A DNA stretch of 64,000 nt from Marivita sp. (GCF_022763305.1 NZ_JALEGT010000051.1:24103-88102); one strand, 5' to 3'. Counted from the first letter of the stretch, positions 9,002-17,665 are shown. The notes: generated by a model from the letters alone, not told the origin. Numbers and translations: made by a program.

Positions 9002-10039
9002 ATGCGCGCAGCCGTGATCCGGGCGTTCAACGAAGATTTGTCCATCGAAACCGTGGCCGACCCGGCCTGCCCCGAAAACGGCGTCATCCTCAAGGTCGAG
9101 GCCTGCGGCGTCTGCCGGTCGGATTTCCACGGCTGGACGGGCGAACACCCCAAGGTGAAGCCGGGCGACATTCTGGGCCACGAATATTGCGGCACGGTCG
9201 TCGAGGCCGGGACGCAGGCCAAGCACAAGGTGGGCGACCGCCTGATCGCGCCCTTCATTCTGGCCTGCGGCAGCTGCGCGGCCTGTCAGACCGGCGTGTC
9301 CAACACCTGCGCCAGCCAGATCGTGCCGGGCTTCGGCACGCCGGGGGCTTATGCCGAACTGGTGGCGGTGCCGTTCGATCACAACCTCGTTCCGCTGCCT
9401 GCGTCGATGACCCCCGCTCTCGCCGCCGGTCTGGGCTGCCGCGTGACAACCGCCTGGCACGCGCTGACCGACCGCGCCAATGTGCGCGCGGGCGAATGGG
9501 TGGCCATCCACGGCACCGGGGGCATCGGTCTCTCGGCCATGCTTCTGGCCAAGATGCTGGGCGCTCAGGTCGTTGTGGTCGACGTGGTGGACGAAAAGCT
9601 CGACCACGCCAAAAGCCTTGGCGCGGATGCGGCCGTGAACGCAACGACCGAAAACGTCGCCAGCGCGATTCACGACATCACCGGCGGCGGTGCCCATGTC
9701 TCGATCGAGGCGCTGGGAATCGAGGCCACGACCAATGCCTCCATCGACTGCCTGCGCATCCTTGGCCGTCACGTTCAGGTCGGCATGCCCGCGGGCGAAA
9801 CCGGCATGATGAGCGTCAACATGCGCGGCATCTACGGCAAGCAACTGTCTTTCTTCGGCACGCGTGGGATGCCCGCCTGGAAATACCCCACGCTCCTCGA
9901 CATGATCGAACGCGGTCAGGTGGACATCCGTCCTATGGTCTCGCGCGAGGTCACACTGTCGGGGGCCAGCGCCGAACTCGCGGCCATGCGCGGGCCGACC
10001 CCACCGGGAACCGCCGTCATCACGGACTTCACGCGATAG
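9002..10039 (+). CDS. Zinc-dependent alcohol dehydrogenase family protein
   Basis: MRAAVIRAFNEDLSIETVADPACPENGVILKVEACGVCRSDFHGWTGEHP...GHEYCGTVVEAG...CGSCAACQTGVSNTC...; MDR fold. Confidence 0.9.
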   Translation: MRAAVIRAFNEDLSIETVADPACPENGVILKVEACGVCRSDFHGWTGEHPKVKPGDILGHEYCGTVVEAGTQAKHKVGDRLIAPFILACGSCAACQTGVSNTCASQIVPGFGTPGAYAELVAVPFDHNLVPLPASMTPALAAGLGCRVTTAWHALTDRANVRAGEWVAIHGTGGIGLSAMLLAKMLGAQVVVVDVVDEKLDHAKSLGADAAVNATTENVASAIHDITGGGAHVSIEALGIEATTNASIDCLRILGRHVQVGMPAGETGMMSVNMRGIYGKQLSFFGTRGMPAWKYPTLLDMIERGQVDIRPMVSREVTLSGASAELAAMRGPTPPGTAVITDFTR

Positions 10040-10069
10040 GTGAAGATCGAACTGTACTGAATTGAAAAT

Positions 10070-10390
10070 GCAGGCTTCTGTTGCCAGGTGCCTGCGAACC
10101 CCGCCTTACGCTGCTAGGCGCAAGGGCTTAAAGATCGGTAGATCCGACTGCTTACGCAGCCATTGCCACCGGAGCATGGTTGTCATTTGCAACTATACTG
10201 TTTGAACCGATAACGGTGGTATCTCACCGGGACAAAGCTAACGTGTTTAGACGTTCGTCGATCCTGTTTCGGCCCCATGATCCTGCAAATGACAGGGTGT
10301 TGGTGGAGCCGCCGGGTACCGCCCCCGGGTCCGAGCCGCTTATTGAACGCGCGTTTATGTCCATAGTCCCCGAAGGAACACTAGGAATAT
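10070..10390 (-). ncRNA. ssrA: Circularly permuted two-piece tmRNA (coding piece about 10070-10276; short intervening segment 10277-10300; acceptor piece 10301 to about 10385-10390)
   Basis: Minus strand: coding piece begins GGGGCCGAAACAGGATCGACGAACG at 10276; tag frame GCA AAT GAC AAC CAT GCT CCG GTG GCA ATG GCT GCG TAA (10190-10152) = ANDNHAPVAMAA; acceptor piece ends ...CCCGGCGGCTCCACCA at 10301; GGGGCCG pairs with CGGCUCC (7 bp, G3-U wobble). A GCAGGC...GCCTGC hairpin closes the 3' side of the coding piece. Confidence 0.95.
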
Positions 10391-10469
10391 CGGGCTTTTG
10401 CAGCGCAAATTCAAGGGGCATCTGGCGCAATCGCACGAGCTGGCGCATGATGCGCCAAGCAAGAGGATC

Positions 10470-11078
10470 ATGCCGATGAGCGACACACAGACCGTGTCCT
10501 TCACCCAGATGAAGGATGGCACCAAGGAAGACTACGAGCTTCTGGAAAAGCTGGAAAAACCGTATCTTGCCCTCACCCCGGACCGCGTTCTGGACGAGCT
10601 GCGCCGTCAGGGCGAAACCACCCTCGAAGGCTACCGCATCACCCGTCTGCAGCACGGGCTGCAATCGGCGACCCGTGCGGAAAACGACGGTGCCGATCTC
10701 GACTGGATCGTGGCTGCCCTTCTGCATGATGTCGGCGACGGGCTGGCCCCGCAGAACCACGACCGCTTTTCCGCCGAGGTGATCCGCCCCTTCGTCCGCT
10801 GGGAGGTTGCGTGGGTTGTCGAACATCACGGCATCTTCCAGATGCTCTACTACGGCCACCACTACGGCTGGGACCGTAACGCGCGGGACCGGTTCAAGGA
10901 CCATCCCTGCTTCCAGTCCTGCGCCGATTTCTGCGAACGCTGGGACCAGTCGTCGTTTGACCCCGACTACCCGATGCAGCCGCTCGACCATTTCGAACCG
11001 ATGGTCCGCGAGGTCTTCGCCCGCAAGGCGTATGACCCGGCTGTGATCCGCGAAGGCATTGTGGTTGGCCTGCCGTGA
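10470..11078 (+). CDS. HD domain protein, possibly PhnZ-like HD-type diiron oxygenase
   Basis: ...YRITRLQHGLQSATRAENDGADLDWIVAALLHDVGDGLAPQNHDRFSAEVIRPFVRWEVAWVVEHHGIFQMLYYGHHYG...; HD motif in a PhnZ-like context. Confidence 0.8.
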   Translation: MPMSDTQTVSFTQMKDGTKEDYELLEKLEKPYLALTPDRVLDELRRQGETTLEGYRITRLQHGLQSATRAENDGADLDWIVAALLHDVGDGLAPQNHDRFSAEVIRPFVRWEVAWVVEHHGIFQMLYYGHHYGWDRNARDRFKDHPCFQSCADFCERWDQSSFDPDYPMQPLDHFEPMVREVFARKAYDPAVIREGIVVGLP

Positions 11079-11662
11079 CGGGGACCCGGGTATTTACCGC
11101 CCAACAGGGCAAGACCCTGTTCCAGCCCGGTCAGGAGTGCCCCGGATTTCTCGACCTGACGAAAGGGTCGATCAAGGTGATGCTGACCGGCGCGTCGGGG
11201 CGTGAAGTGGTGCTTTACCGCGTGCGTCCCGGAGAGGTTTGCCTGCAGACCTTTTCCTGCCTCGTGGACGGCCACACCTACGGCGCCGAAGGCATCGTCG
11301 AGACGGACATCGAAGGCACGTTGATTCCCGCAAGCCTGTTCCGTCAGCAGATGGAGACCGACTCCACCTTCCGCCAGAAAGTGCTCAGTTCCGTGGCGCT
11401 GCGCTTTTCGGAATACCAGCAACTGGTCGAAGACGTCGCCCTCACCGGCTTTGACGCGCGTCTGGCCAAGGCACTGATGCGGCTGGCCGACACAAGCGGA
11501 ATCGTGCATGCCGCACTGGCCGCCGAAACCGCCTCGGGCCGCGCCTATGTCACCCGGCGGCTGGCGGTGTTCGCGGAGAAAGGCGTGGTCGAACAATTGC
11601 CGGACGGCATCGCCATCCGGGACAAACGCGCGTTGGAACAGATTGCCGCAGATCCCCGGTGA
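11075..11662 (+). CDS. Crp/Fnr family transcriptional regulator (GTG start, overlaps the upstream stop)
   Basis: cNMP-like N-terminus (FQPGQECPGFLDLTKGSIKVMLTGASGREVVLYRVRPGEVC) and Crp-type HTH (ASGRAYVTRRLAVFAEKGVVEQL). Confidence 0.85.
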   Translation: MTGTRVFTAQQGKTLFQPGQECPGFLDLTKGSIKVMLTGASGREVVLYRVRPGEVCLQTFSCLVDGHTYGAEGIVETDIEGTLIPASLFRQQMETDSTFRQKVLSSVALRFSEYQQLVEDVALTGFDARLAKALMRLADTSGIVHAALAAETASGRAYVTRRLAVFAEKGVVEQLPDGIAIRDKRALEQIAADPR

Positions 11663-11730
11663 CTCTGTCACCGTCCGACGCGCTCCTCCTTTGCTAACCT
11701 TCCCTCAGGAGCATGAAAAGGAGACCCATC

Positions 11731-11925
11731 ATGACCAAGAACGAAGGAACCATCGACCGCGCGCTGCGTGTGATTGTCGGCCTTGTCCTGCTGTCGCTTG
11801 TCTTTATCGGACCGCAGACCATGTGGGGACTGATCGGCATCGTGCCGCTGGCCACCGGCCTGATCGGCATCTGCCCTCTGTATTCGATCCTCGGCATCAA
11901 CACCTGCCCGGTGAAATCGCGCTGA
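11731..11925 (+). CDS. DUF2892 (YgaP-like) small membrane protein
   Basis: MTKNEGTIDRALRVIVGLVLLSLVFIGPQTMWGLIGIVPLATGLIGICPLYSILGINTCPVKSR. Confidence 0.9.
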   Translation: MTKNEGTIDRALRVIVGLVLLSLVFIGPQTMWGLIGIVPLATGLIGICPLYSILGINTCPVKSR

Positions 11926-11995
11926 CCCTCGGTTTGACCGAGAGTCACACAACTTGTGATTGGACCGACCGTGATTGGTTGGGCATGCTGACGGT

Positions 11996-12796
11996 ATGAA
12001 AACTGTCCTTGCCCTTCTGATCGCGGTCGCGCTCGTTGTTCCGCGCGTCTCCAAGGCTGAAGAGATCGAAGTCGATCTCGAACTGGTGTTGATGGTCGAC
12101 GTGTCGCGGTCCATGACCGAACGCGAGCTTGAGATTCAGCGCAAGGGGTATGCCGAAGCACTGCGCTCGGACGCGGTGTTCGCGGCACTGCAATCGGGGC
12201 TGCTGCAGACCGTCGCCGTCACCTATGTCGAATGGGCCGGCACACAGGAAGTCGTGATCGACTGGCGGCTTCTGCACACCCGCGAAGACCTTGACGCCTT
12301 TGCCGAAATCCTCACCTCGCGCTTTGACCCCGCGCTGCGCCGCACCTCGATTTCCGAGGCGCTGATCTTTGGCGCGCGGCTGATCGAAAGCAACGAATAC
12401 AAGGGCTTGCGGCGCGTCATTGACATATCCGGTGATGGCCCGAACAATCAGGGTCGCGCCGTGGCTGTCGCCAGAGACACCGTCCTGTCAAAGGGCATCA
12501 TCATCAACGGCCTGCCTCTTCTGACCCGCGAAGGCATGGACAGCGCCTGGCATCTCGACAATCTCGACATCTATTATGAAAGCTGCGTTATCGGCGGACC
12601 GGGATCGTTTGTCATTCCGGTCTTCGACTGGGACGATTTCGCCGAAGCGGTGCAGCGCAAGCTGGTGCTGGAAATGGTGTCGAACCCGCCCGAGGCACAG
12701 ATCATTCCCGCGCAATCGATCCGCCTTGACCCGACAGACTGCCTGATTGGTGAAAAAATCTGGCAGGACCGCCGCCGCTACTGGGACAGCCCCTGA
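11996..12796 (+). CDS. DUF1194 domain secreted protein (VWA-like)
   Basis: MKTVLALLIAVALVVPRVSKAEEIEVDLELVLMVDVSRSMTERELEIQRKGYAEALRS...RRVIDISGDGPNNQG... Confidence 0.9.
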   Translation: MKTVLALLIAVALVVPRVSKAEEIEVDLELVLMVDVSRSMTERELEIQRKGYAEALRSDAVFAALQSGLLQTVAVTYVEWAGTQEVVIDWRLLHTREDLDAFAEILTSRFDPALRRTSISEALIFGARLIESNEYKGLRRVIDISGDGPNNQGRAVAVARDTVLSKGIIINGLPLLTREGMDSAWHLDNLDIYYESCVIGGPGSFVIPVFDWDDFAEAVQRKLVLEMVSNPPEAQIIPAQSIRLDPTDCLIGEKIWQDRRRYWDSP

Positions 12797-13152
12797 GCCC
12801 CCGGAAGGTTGACGATCAGCAACCAAGCCGCGAACACTGCCTCGAACAGGAAATAGAGATGCGCCTTGGGAAAGGGCGGCTTGTCGAGCAACAGCGACAA
12901 CCCGCGCCCGAGCCCCGCACCCAGATAGACAAACCCCATCATCGCATAGGCCCAAGGCGTGCCCAGCCAAAGGCACGCGGCGCCCACGATCACGAACATG
13001 CCACCCACCGAAGCGCGCAGTTCCGACAGACCCATCGTGGTCTCGCCAGTCTTCAAGTCCAGCACTCCGGCCGTATAGCGCGGTGCCAGCATCCCGAACG
13101 CGCCCAGCGCGATGGTCAGAATGGCAGCAACGATGTTGAGAATGTCAATCAT
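12778..13152 (-). CDS. DUF4345-like membrane protein
   Basis: MIDILNIVAAILTIALGAFGMLAPRYTAGVLDLKTGETTMGLSELRASVGGMFVIVGAACLWLG... Confidence 0.7.
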   Translation of the reverse strand: MIDILNIVAAILTIALGAFGMLAPRYTAGVLDLKTGETTMGLSELRASVGGMFVIVGAACLWLGTPWAYAMMGFVYLGAGLGRGLSLLLDKPPFPKAHLYFLFEAVFAAWLLIVNLPGAQGLSQ

Positions 13153-13411
13153 AAGGTCTCCGGTGGTGGGGCTGGCTCGGGTGTGATCCGATGTTTCGCA
13201 AAACCTAGCAGCGCACGGCGGTCCGACAATCCCGTGTCCGACGCAGCACCGCGCGCAGCATGGCTTCAACACCGCCGGCCACGGCACGGATCCTCACCAG
13301 CGTCACACTTTTTTGTGAGCGATTTCAGCCCTCTCTTGAAGCGGAATCCGGCCTTTCCAATTTCAGCAGCGCGTCAGGGGATGGGCCTCTGACATCAGAC
13401 AGAAGGAGACG

Positions 13412-13660
13412 ATGGAAATGCGTCGTGTAGCAGTTGGTGCAATGCTTGCCGCTCTGTTCGCGGCACCGACGTTTGCAGCGATTTCGGAATATGACACCGA
13501 TGGGGACAACCTCGTGTCGTTCGACGAAATGGTCGTTGCTTACCCGGACCTCACGGAAGACCTTTTTGCGCAGATCGACACCAGCACCGACGGGCTGGTG
13601 GATGAGGCCGAACTGACGGCCGCGCTCGAGGCCAACCTGATCGTCAAACCCGCCGAATAA
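13412..13660 (+). CDS. Secreted EF-hand domain small protein
   Basis: Signal peptide then EYDTDGDNLVSFDEMVVAYPDLTEDLFAQIDTSTDGLVDEAELTAAL: two DxDxDG-type loops. Confidence 0.85.
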   Translation: MEMRRVAVGAMLAALFAAPTFAAISEYDTDGDNLVSFDEMVVAYPDLTEDLFAQIDTSTDGLVDEAELTAALEANLIVKPAE

Positions 13661-13700
13661 CCGGCGTTTTTTGCAACGGATGACACCAAGAGGCATTCCC

Positions 13701-13868
13701 ATGTCGATGAACATCACGGTCCCGAAGGTCACCAACTGGTGGGCGTGGGGTGGCGGTGCAGCGGTTCTGGCTGCACTGATCGCCGCCGCTGTCTGGGGGT
13801 TCGATCTGTGGGGCAGCGGTTCGACCGCAGAAGAGACCGCTCCGGCGGTCGTCGAAGACTCGCAATAA
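13701..13868 (+). CDS. Small single-pass membrane protein, hypothetical
   Basis: MSMNITVPKVTNWWAWGGGAAVLAALIAAAVWGFDLWGSGSTAEETAPAVVEDSQ; 40 bp after the EF-hand gene. Confidence 0.6.
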   Translation: MSMNITVPKVTNWWAWGGGAAVLAALIAAAVWGFDLWGSGSTAEETAPAVVEDSQ

Positions 13869-13993
13869 CGGCACGATGATCGGTTCCGCCGGCCCGGATC
13901 GGCGGAACCACCCGCTGCGCCAGACGGGCACCAAACATTTGGCGCATTTCTGCGGCACTGTTACACTCGCCCAAAAGCAAGAGCAGTCCGCCC

Positions 13994-15256
13994 ATGTCCG
14001 CCTCGCCCCAGACCGTGCGCCGCCGCAAGGTGTTCTACATTCCCGGCTACGACCCGTTCCCGCCCCGCCGGTATCGGGAACTGTACCGCACCGAAGGGGC
14101 CAAGCAGGCCGAGATCTCGGGCTACGGTCTGCATGTCGAGGCCAGCCTGCAGGGTGGCACCTATAGCTGGCACGCCTCGGCCCTGATCTACGACACCCGC
14201 GTCACCGCCGATTTCGAGGTCCTGCTCTGGTCCGACATCGTGCGCGACAGCATGTCGAACAGCATTCCCGGCACCTATTGGCAACTGATCCGCACAAGCT
14301 GGATCTACATCGCCAGCGGCACCCTGCGCCGACTTGCTGTGCTGCCCAAAGGCCCGCTGGCGGCAGCCCTCTACCCCATCGGCGTGCTGATCCTGCAACT
14401 GCTGGCGGCGCTGCTGGCCGCGCATCTGGTGGGCTGGGGCCTCAGCACCCTGTTCGGGGCCGCGACCCTCTGGGCCATCGGCCCCGGTGCGATCCTCAAC
14501 TGGACGACATCGCTGCTTTACTGGACACCGTTCTTCGTCATCGTTGTGCTTGTCGTGCGCTGGTTCAAAGCGCAGGACCGCCGCATCTATGCCTATTACC
14601 TGATGCACGATTACGCCTTTTCCGCAGGCCACAAAGGCGCAACTCCGCCCGCGCTGCAGACCCGGCTGGACGAGTTCCGCGGCATCATCGGCACCGCCCT
14701 TCTTCAGGACTATGACGAGGTGCTGGTCGTCGGCCATTCCTCGGGCGCGCATCTCGCCGTGTCGATCCTTGCCGACATCCTGCGCGACAACCCCAACCTG
14801 CCCGCGCGCCCTGCGCTATCCTTCCTCAGCATCGGCCATGTGATCCCCATGGTGTCTTTCCTGCCCGACGCCTGGGAATTGCGCCGCGATCTGCAAGCTC
14901 TGTCGGAACAGGACGACATCGTCTGGATCGACGTCACGGCCCAGGGCGACGGCTGCTGTTTTCCGCTCTGTGACCCGGTCGGCGTGTCGGGTGTTGCCAC
15001 CCTCGACAAGCAATGGCCGGTGGTTTTCTCGGCGCAGTTTTCCAGAACGATGGCGCCAGAGCGGTGGGCAGCGCAGCGACGGCAGTATTTCAAGCTGCAT
15101 TTCCAGTATCTCTGCGCCTTCGAGAACCCGCTCGACTACGACTATTTCCAGATCACCGCAGGCCCGCGCACCCTTGGCCAGCGCTACGCCACCCGCGCGC
15201 CCTCGCCCAGCCGGATCGACGTGCCGGTGTCGAAATACACGAACACCGCCCCGTGA
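13994..15256 (+). CDS. Membrane-anchored alpha/beta hydrolase-like protein
   Basis: Contains VLVVGHSSGAHLAVSILAD (nucleophile-elbow-like GHSSG) and two TM segments around residues 110-190. Confidence 0.75.
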   Translation: MSASPQTVRRRKVFYIPGYDPFPPRRYRELYRTEGAKQAEISGYGLHVEASLQGGTYSWHASALIYDTRVTADFEVLLWSDIVRDSMSNSIPGTYWQLIRTSWIYIASGTLRRLAVLPKGPLAAALYPIGVLILQLLAALLAAHLVGWGLSTLFGAATLWAIGPGAILNWTTSLLYWTPFFVIVVLVVRWFKAQDRRIYAYYLMHDYAFSAGHKGATPPALQTRLDEFRGIIGTALLQDYDEVLVVGHSSGAHLAVSILADILRDNPNLPARPALSFLSIGHVIPMVSFLPDAWELRRDLQALSEQDDIVWIDVTAQGDGCCFPLCDPVGVSGVATLDKQWPVVFSAQFSRTMAPERWAAQRRQYFKLHFQYLCAFENPLDYDYFQITAGPRTLGQRYATRAPSPSRIDVPVSKYTNTAP

Positions 15257-16635
15257 TCCCGCCCAAACCCATATCGCGCCCCGACCGCGTGTCGCTCTGT
15301 CGCTATCTGAAACTGTTCCGGCAGGACATCCTGTCGGCCCAACCCGAACGGCTTTACGGCGCGTGGATGGCCGAGTTCCGCACGCCGTTCTTTCGCTCCT
15401 ACCTCGCCAATGATCCCGGTTTGGTGCAGACCATCCTGCGCGACCGGCCGCGCGATTTTCCGAAATCCGACCGCATCGGAGAAGGTCTGCGTCCGCTCCT
15501 CGGTCAATCGGTCTTCCTGACCAATGGCCCCGTCTGGGACCACCAGCGCCGCATCATCGACCCGGCTTTCGAGCGTGGACGCCTCACGCAGTCACTGCCC
15601 GCCATGTGGGACGCCGGTCAGGCAATGGTGGCCCGTGTGCTGGACCAGATCGGCCAAGGCACAGAGATCGAGATCGAGATCGAGGAAATCGCCAGCCACG
15701 CCGCTGCCGACGTGATTTTCCGCACGCTGTTTTCCATCCCCATCGAAGACGCCATTGCATCCCAGGTCTTCCACGAATTCCGCGCCTATCAACGCAGCCA
15801 GCCGATCCTCAACCTTGCCGCCTTCGTGCCCCTGCCCCGCTGGTTCCCGCGATTTCACCGGCCCGAGACCAAACGCGCCGCAACGCGCATCCGCGCGCTT
15901 ATCACGCAACTGGTAGACGCACGGCGCGAGGCCATCGCAAACGGCACCGCGCCCGATGATCTGGCCACCCGGATCATGACCACCCCCGACCCCGAAACCG
16001 GGCAATGCTTTACCGCAGCCGAGATGGTCGATCAGGTGGCGATCTTCTTCCTCGCCGGTCACGAGACCAGCGCCAGCGCCTTGGGCTGGGCACTCTATTG
16101 CTGTGCAGCAGCCCCCGATTGGCAGGACCGGATCGCGCTGGAAGCCGCCGCATTGACCGATCCGAAAGAGGTCAAACGCCTGACCACCAGCCGCGACGTG
16201 TTCCGCGAAACGCTGCGCCTGTACCCGCCTGTCCCGATGATGGTGCGCGAAACCACACGGCCCGAGACCTTCCGCAAACGCGCCATCCCGAAAGCCGCGC
16301 AGCTTGTGCTCAGCCCGTGGCACCTGCACCGCCACATACGGCTGTGGGACAATCCCGACGCCTTCGACCCGACCCGCTGGCAATCCGACGACACCCGCCA
16401 ATCCGCCCGCGACGCCTATATGCCGTTCAGCGCCGGCCCCCGCGTCTGTCCCGGCGCGGGTTTTGCAATGGCCGAGGGCCCGCTGCTTCTGTCGCTGCTC
16501 CTGCGTGCGGTCGAAGTCGCACCCGTCCCCGGCAAACCGCCCCACCCCGTCGCCCATCTCACCGTGCGTGCCCGCGATGGCATCTGGCTGAGGGCGCAGC
16601 CTCGGCGCAGACCGGACACAGGCGCGAAAGGTTAG
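15253..16635 (+). CDS. Cytochrome P450 (GTG start, 4-nt overlap with the hydrolase)
   Basis: I-helix FLAGHETSAS; ExxR (FRETLRLYPP); heme-binding FSAGPRVCPGAGFAMAEG. Confidence 0.95.
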   Translation: MIPPKPISRPDRVSLCRYLKLFRQDILSAQPERLYGAWMAEFRTPFFRSYLANDPGLVQTILRDRPRDFPKSDRIGEGLRPLLGQSVFLTNGPVWDHQRRIIDPAFERGRLTQSLPAMWDAGQAMVARVLDQIGQGTEIEIEIEEIASHAAADVIFRTLFSIPIEDAIASQVFHEFRAYQRSQPILNLAAFVPLPRWFPRFHRPETKRAATRIRALITQLVDARREAIANGTAPDDLATRIMTTPDPETGQCFTAAEMVDQVAIFFLAGHETSASALGWALYCCAAAPDWQDRIALEAAALTDPKEVKRLTTSRDVFRETLRLYPPVPMMVRETTRPETFRKRAIPKAAQLVLSPWHLHRHIRLWDNPDAFDPTRWQSDDTRQSARDAYMPFSAGPRVCPGAGFAMAEGPLLLSLLLRAVEVAPVPGKPPHPVAHLTVRARDGIWLRAQPRRRPDTGAKG

Positions 16636-16643
16636 CGCTAACC
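16630..16643. promoter_or_regulatory. LacI-family-type operator GGTTAGCGCTAACC
   Basis: Perfect 14-bp palindrome about 80 bp upstream of the class I aldolase start, followed by TTGACA at 16665-16670. Confidence 0.6.
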
Positions 16644-16722
16644 GTCTGGCGAACCTCTATCTTTTTGACAAAGGCTGATCTAGGACAGCCTCAACCACAC
16701 CATTCCAGATTGGGGATCTCAC

Positions 16723-17610
16723 ATGACCGACACCGCAATGGCAGACCGCATCAAGACCGGCGCAGGCTTTATCGCCGCGCTTGACCAAAGCGGCGGGTCC
16801 ACCCCCAAGGCGCTGCGCCTCTATGGCATCGAGGAAAACGCCTATAACGGCGATGAGGAAATGTTCTCGCTGATCCACGAGATGCGCTGCCGCATCATGA
16901 CCGCGCCTGACTTCACCTCGGACAAGGTGCTGGGCGCGATCCTGTTCGAGCGCACCATGCGCGATACGGTCGAAGGTGTGCCGGTGCCCACCTATCTTTG
17001 GGAGAACCGCGGCGTGGTGCCGTTCCTGAAGATCGACAAGGGTCTGGAAGACAAGGCAGACGGCGCACAGATCATGAAGCCGATGCCGGGCCTCGAGGCA
17101 CTGCTGGCCGATGCCAAGGCCATGGGCGTCTTCGGCACCAAGGAACGCTCGGTCATTCACGAGGCCAATGCCGCCGGCATCAAGGCCGTGGTCGCCCAGC
17201 AGTTCGAGGTCGCCAAGACCGTCTGTAACGCAGGCCTCGTGCCGATCATCGAACCCGAAGTTGACATCAACAGCCCCACCAAGGCGGAGGCCGAAGCGAT
17301 CCTGAAACAGGAAATCGCGGCACATCTCGACGCTCTGGGCGATGGCGAAACGGTGATGCTCAAACTCACCATCCCGACAGTAGACGGGCTTTATGTCGAT
17401 CTGGCCGATCACCCGAAAGTGCTGCGCGTTGTGGCCCTGTCGGGTGGTTACAGCACCGATGACGCCTGCGAACGTCTGGCCCGGAACCCCAAGATGATTG
17501 CCAGCTTTTCGCGCGCGCTGGCGGAAGGTCTGTCCAAGCAGCAGTCGGATGCAGAGTTCAACGCGGCACTCGGTGCCAATATCGACAAGATCTTCAACGC
17601 GTCGAAGTAA
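16723..17610 (+). CDS. Fructose-bisphosphate aldolase class I
   Basis: GFIAALDQSGGSTPKALRLYG...VPFLKIDKGL...VPIIEPEVDI...VMLKLTIPT...VVALSGGYSTDDACERL. Confidence 0.93.
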   Translation: MTDTAMADRIKTGAGFIAALDQSGGSTPKALRLYGIEENAYNGDEEMFSLIHEMRCRIMTAPDFTSDKVLGAILFERTMRDTVEGVPVPTYLWENRGVVPFLKIDKGLEDKADGAQIMKPMPGLEALLADAKAMGVFGTKERSVIHEANAAGIKAVVAQQFEVAKTVCNAGLVPIIEPEVDINSPTKAEAEAILKQEIAAHLDALGDGETVMLKLTIPTVDGLYVDLADHPKVLRVVALSGGYSTDDACERLARNPKMIASFSRALAEGLSKQQSDAEFNAALGANIDKIFNASK

Positions 17611-17639
17611 ACCCGCGCAGGCAAAGGTCAGGATAGCAG

Positions 17640-17665
17640 AAAGGCGGGGATCACCCCGCCTTTTT
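17640..17665. terminator. Bidirectional intrinsic terminator between convergent genes
   Basis: AAAGGCGGGG-ATCA-CCCCGCCTTTTT; overlaps the stop codon of the minus-strand DUF924 gene (17651). Confidence 0.9.

Noticed and set aside
10180-10479. 99-aa plus-strand ORF
   Set aside because: Lies over the permuted ssrA gene on the opposite strand.
10224-10991. 255-aa minus-strand ORF
   Set aside because: Overlaps the tmRNA acceptor piece and is antisense to the HD-domain gene.
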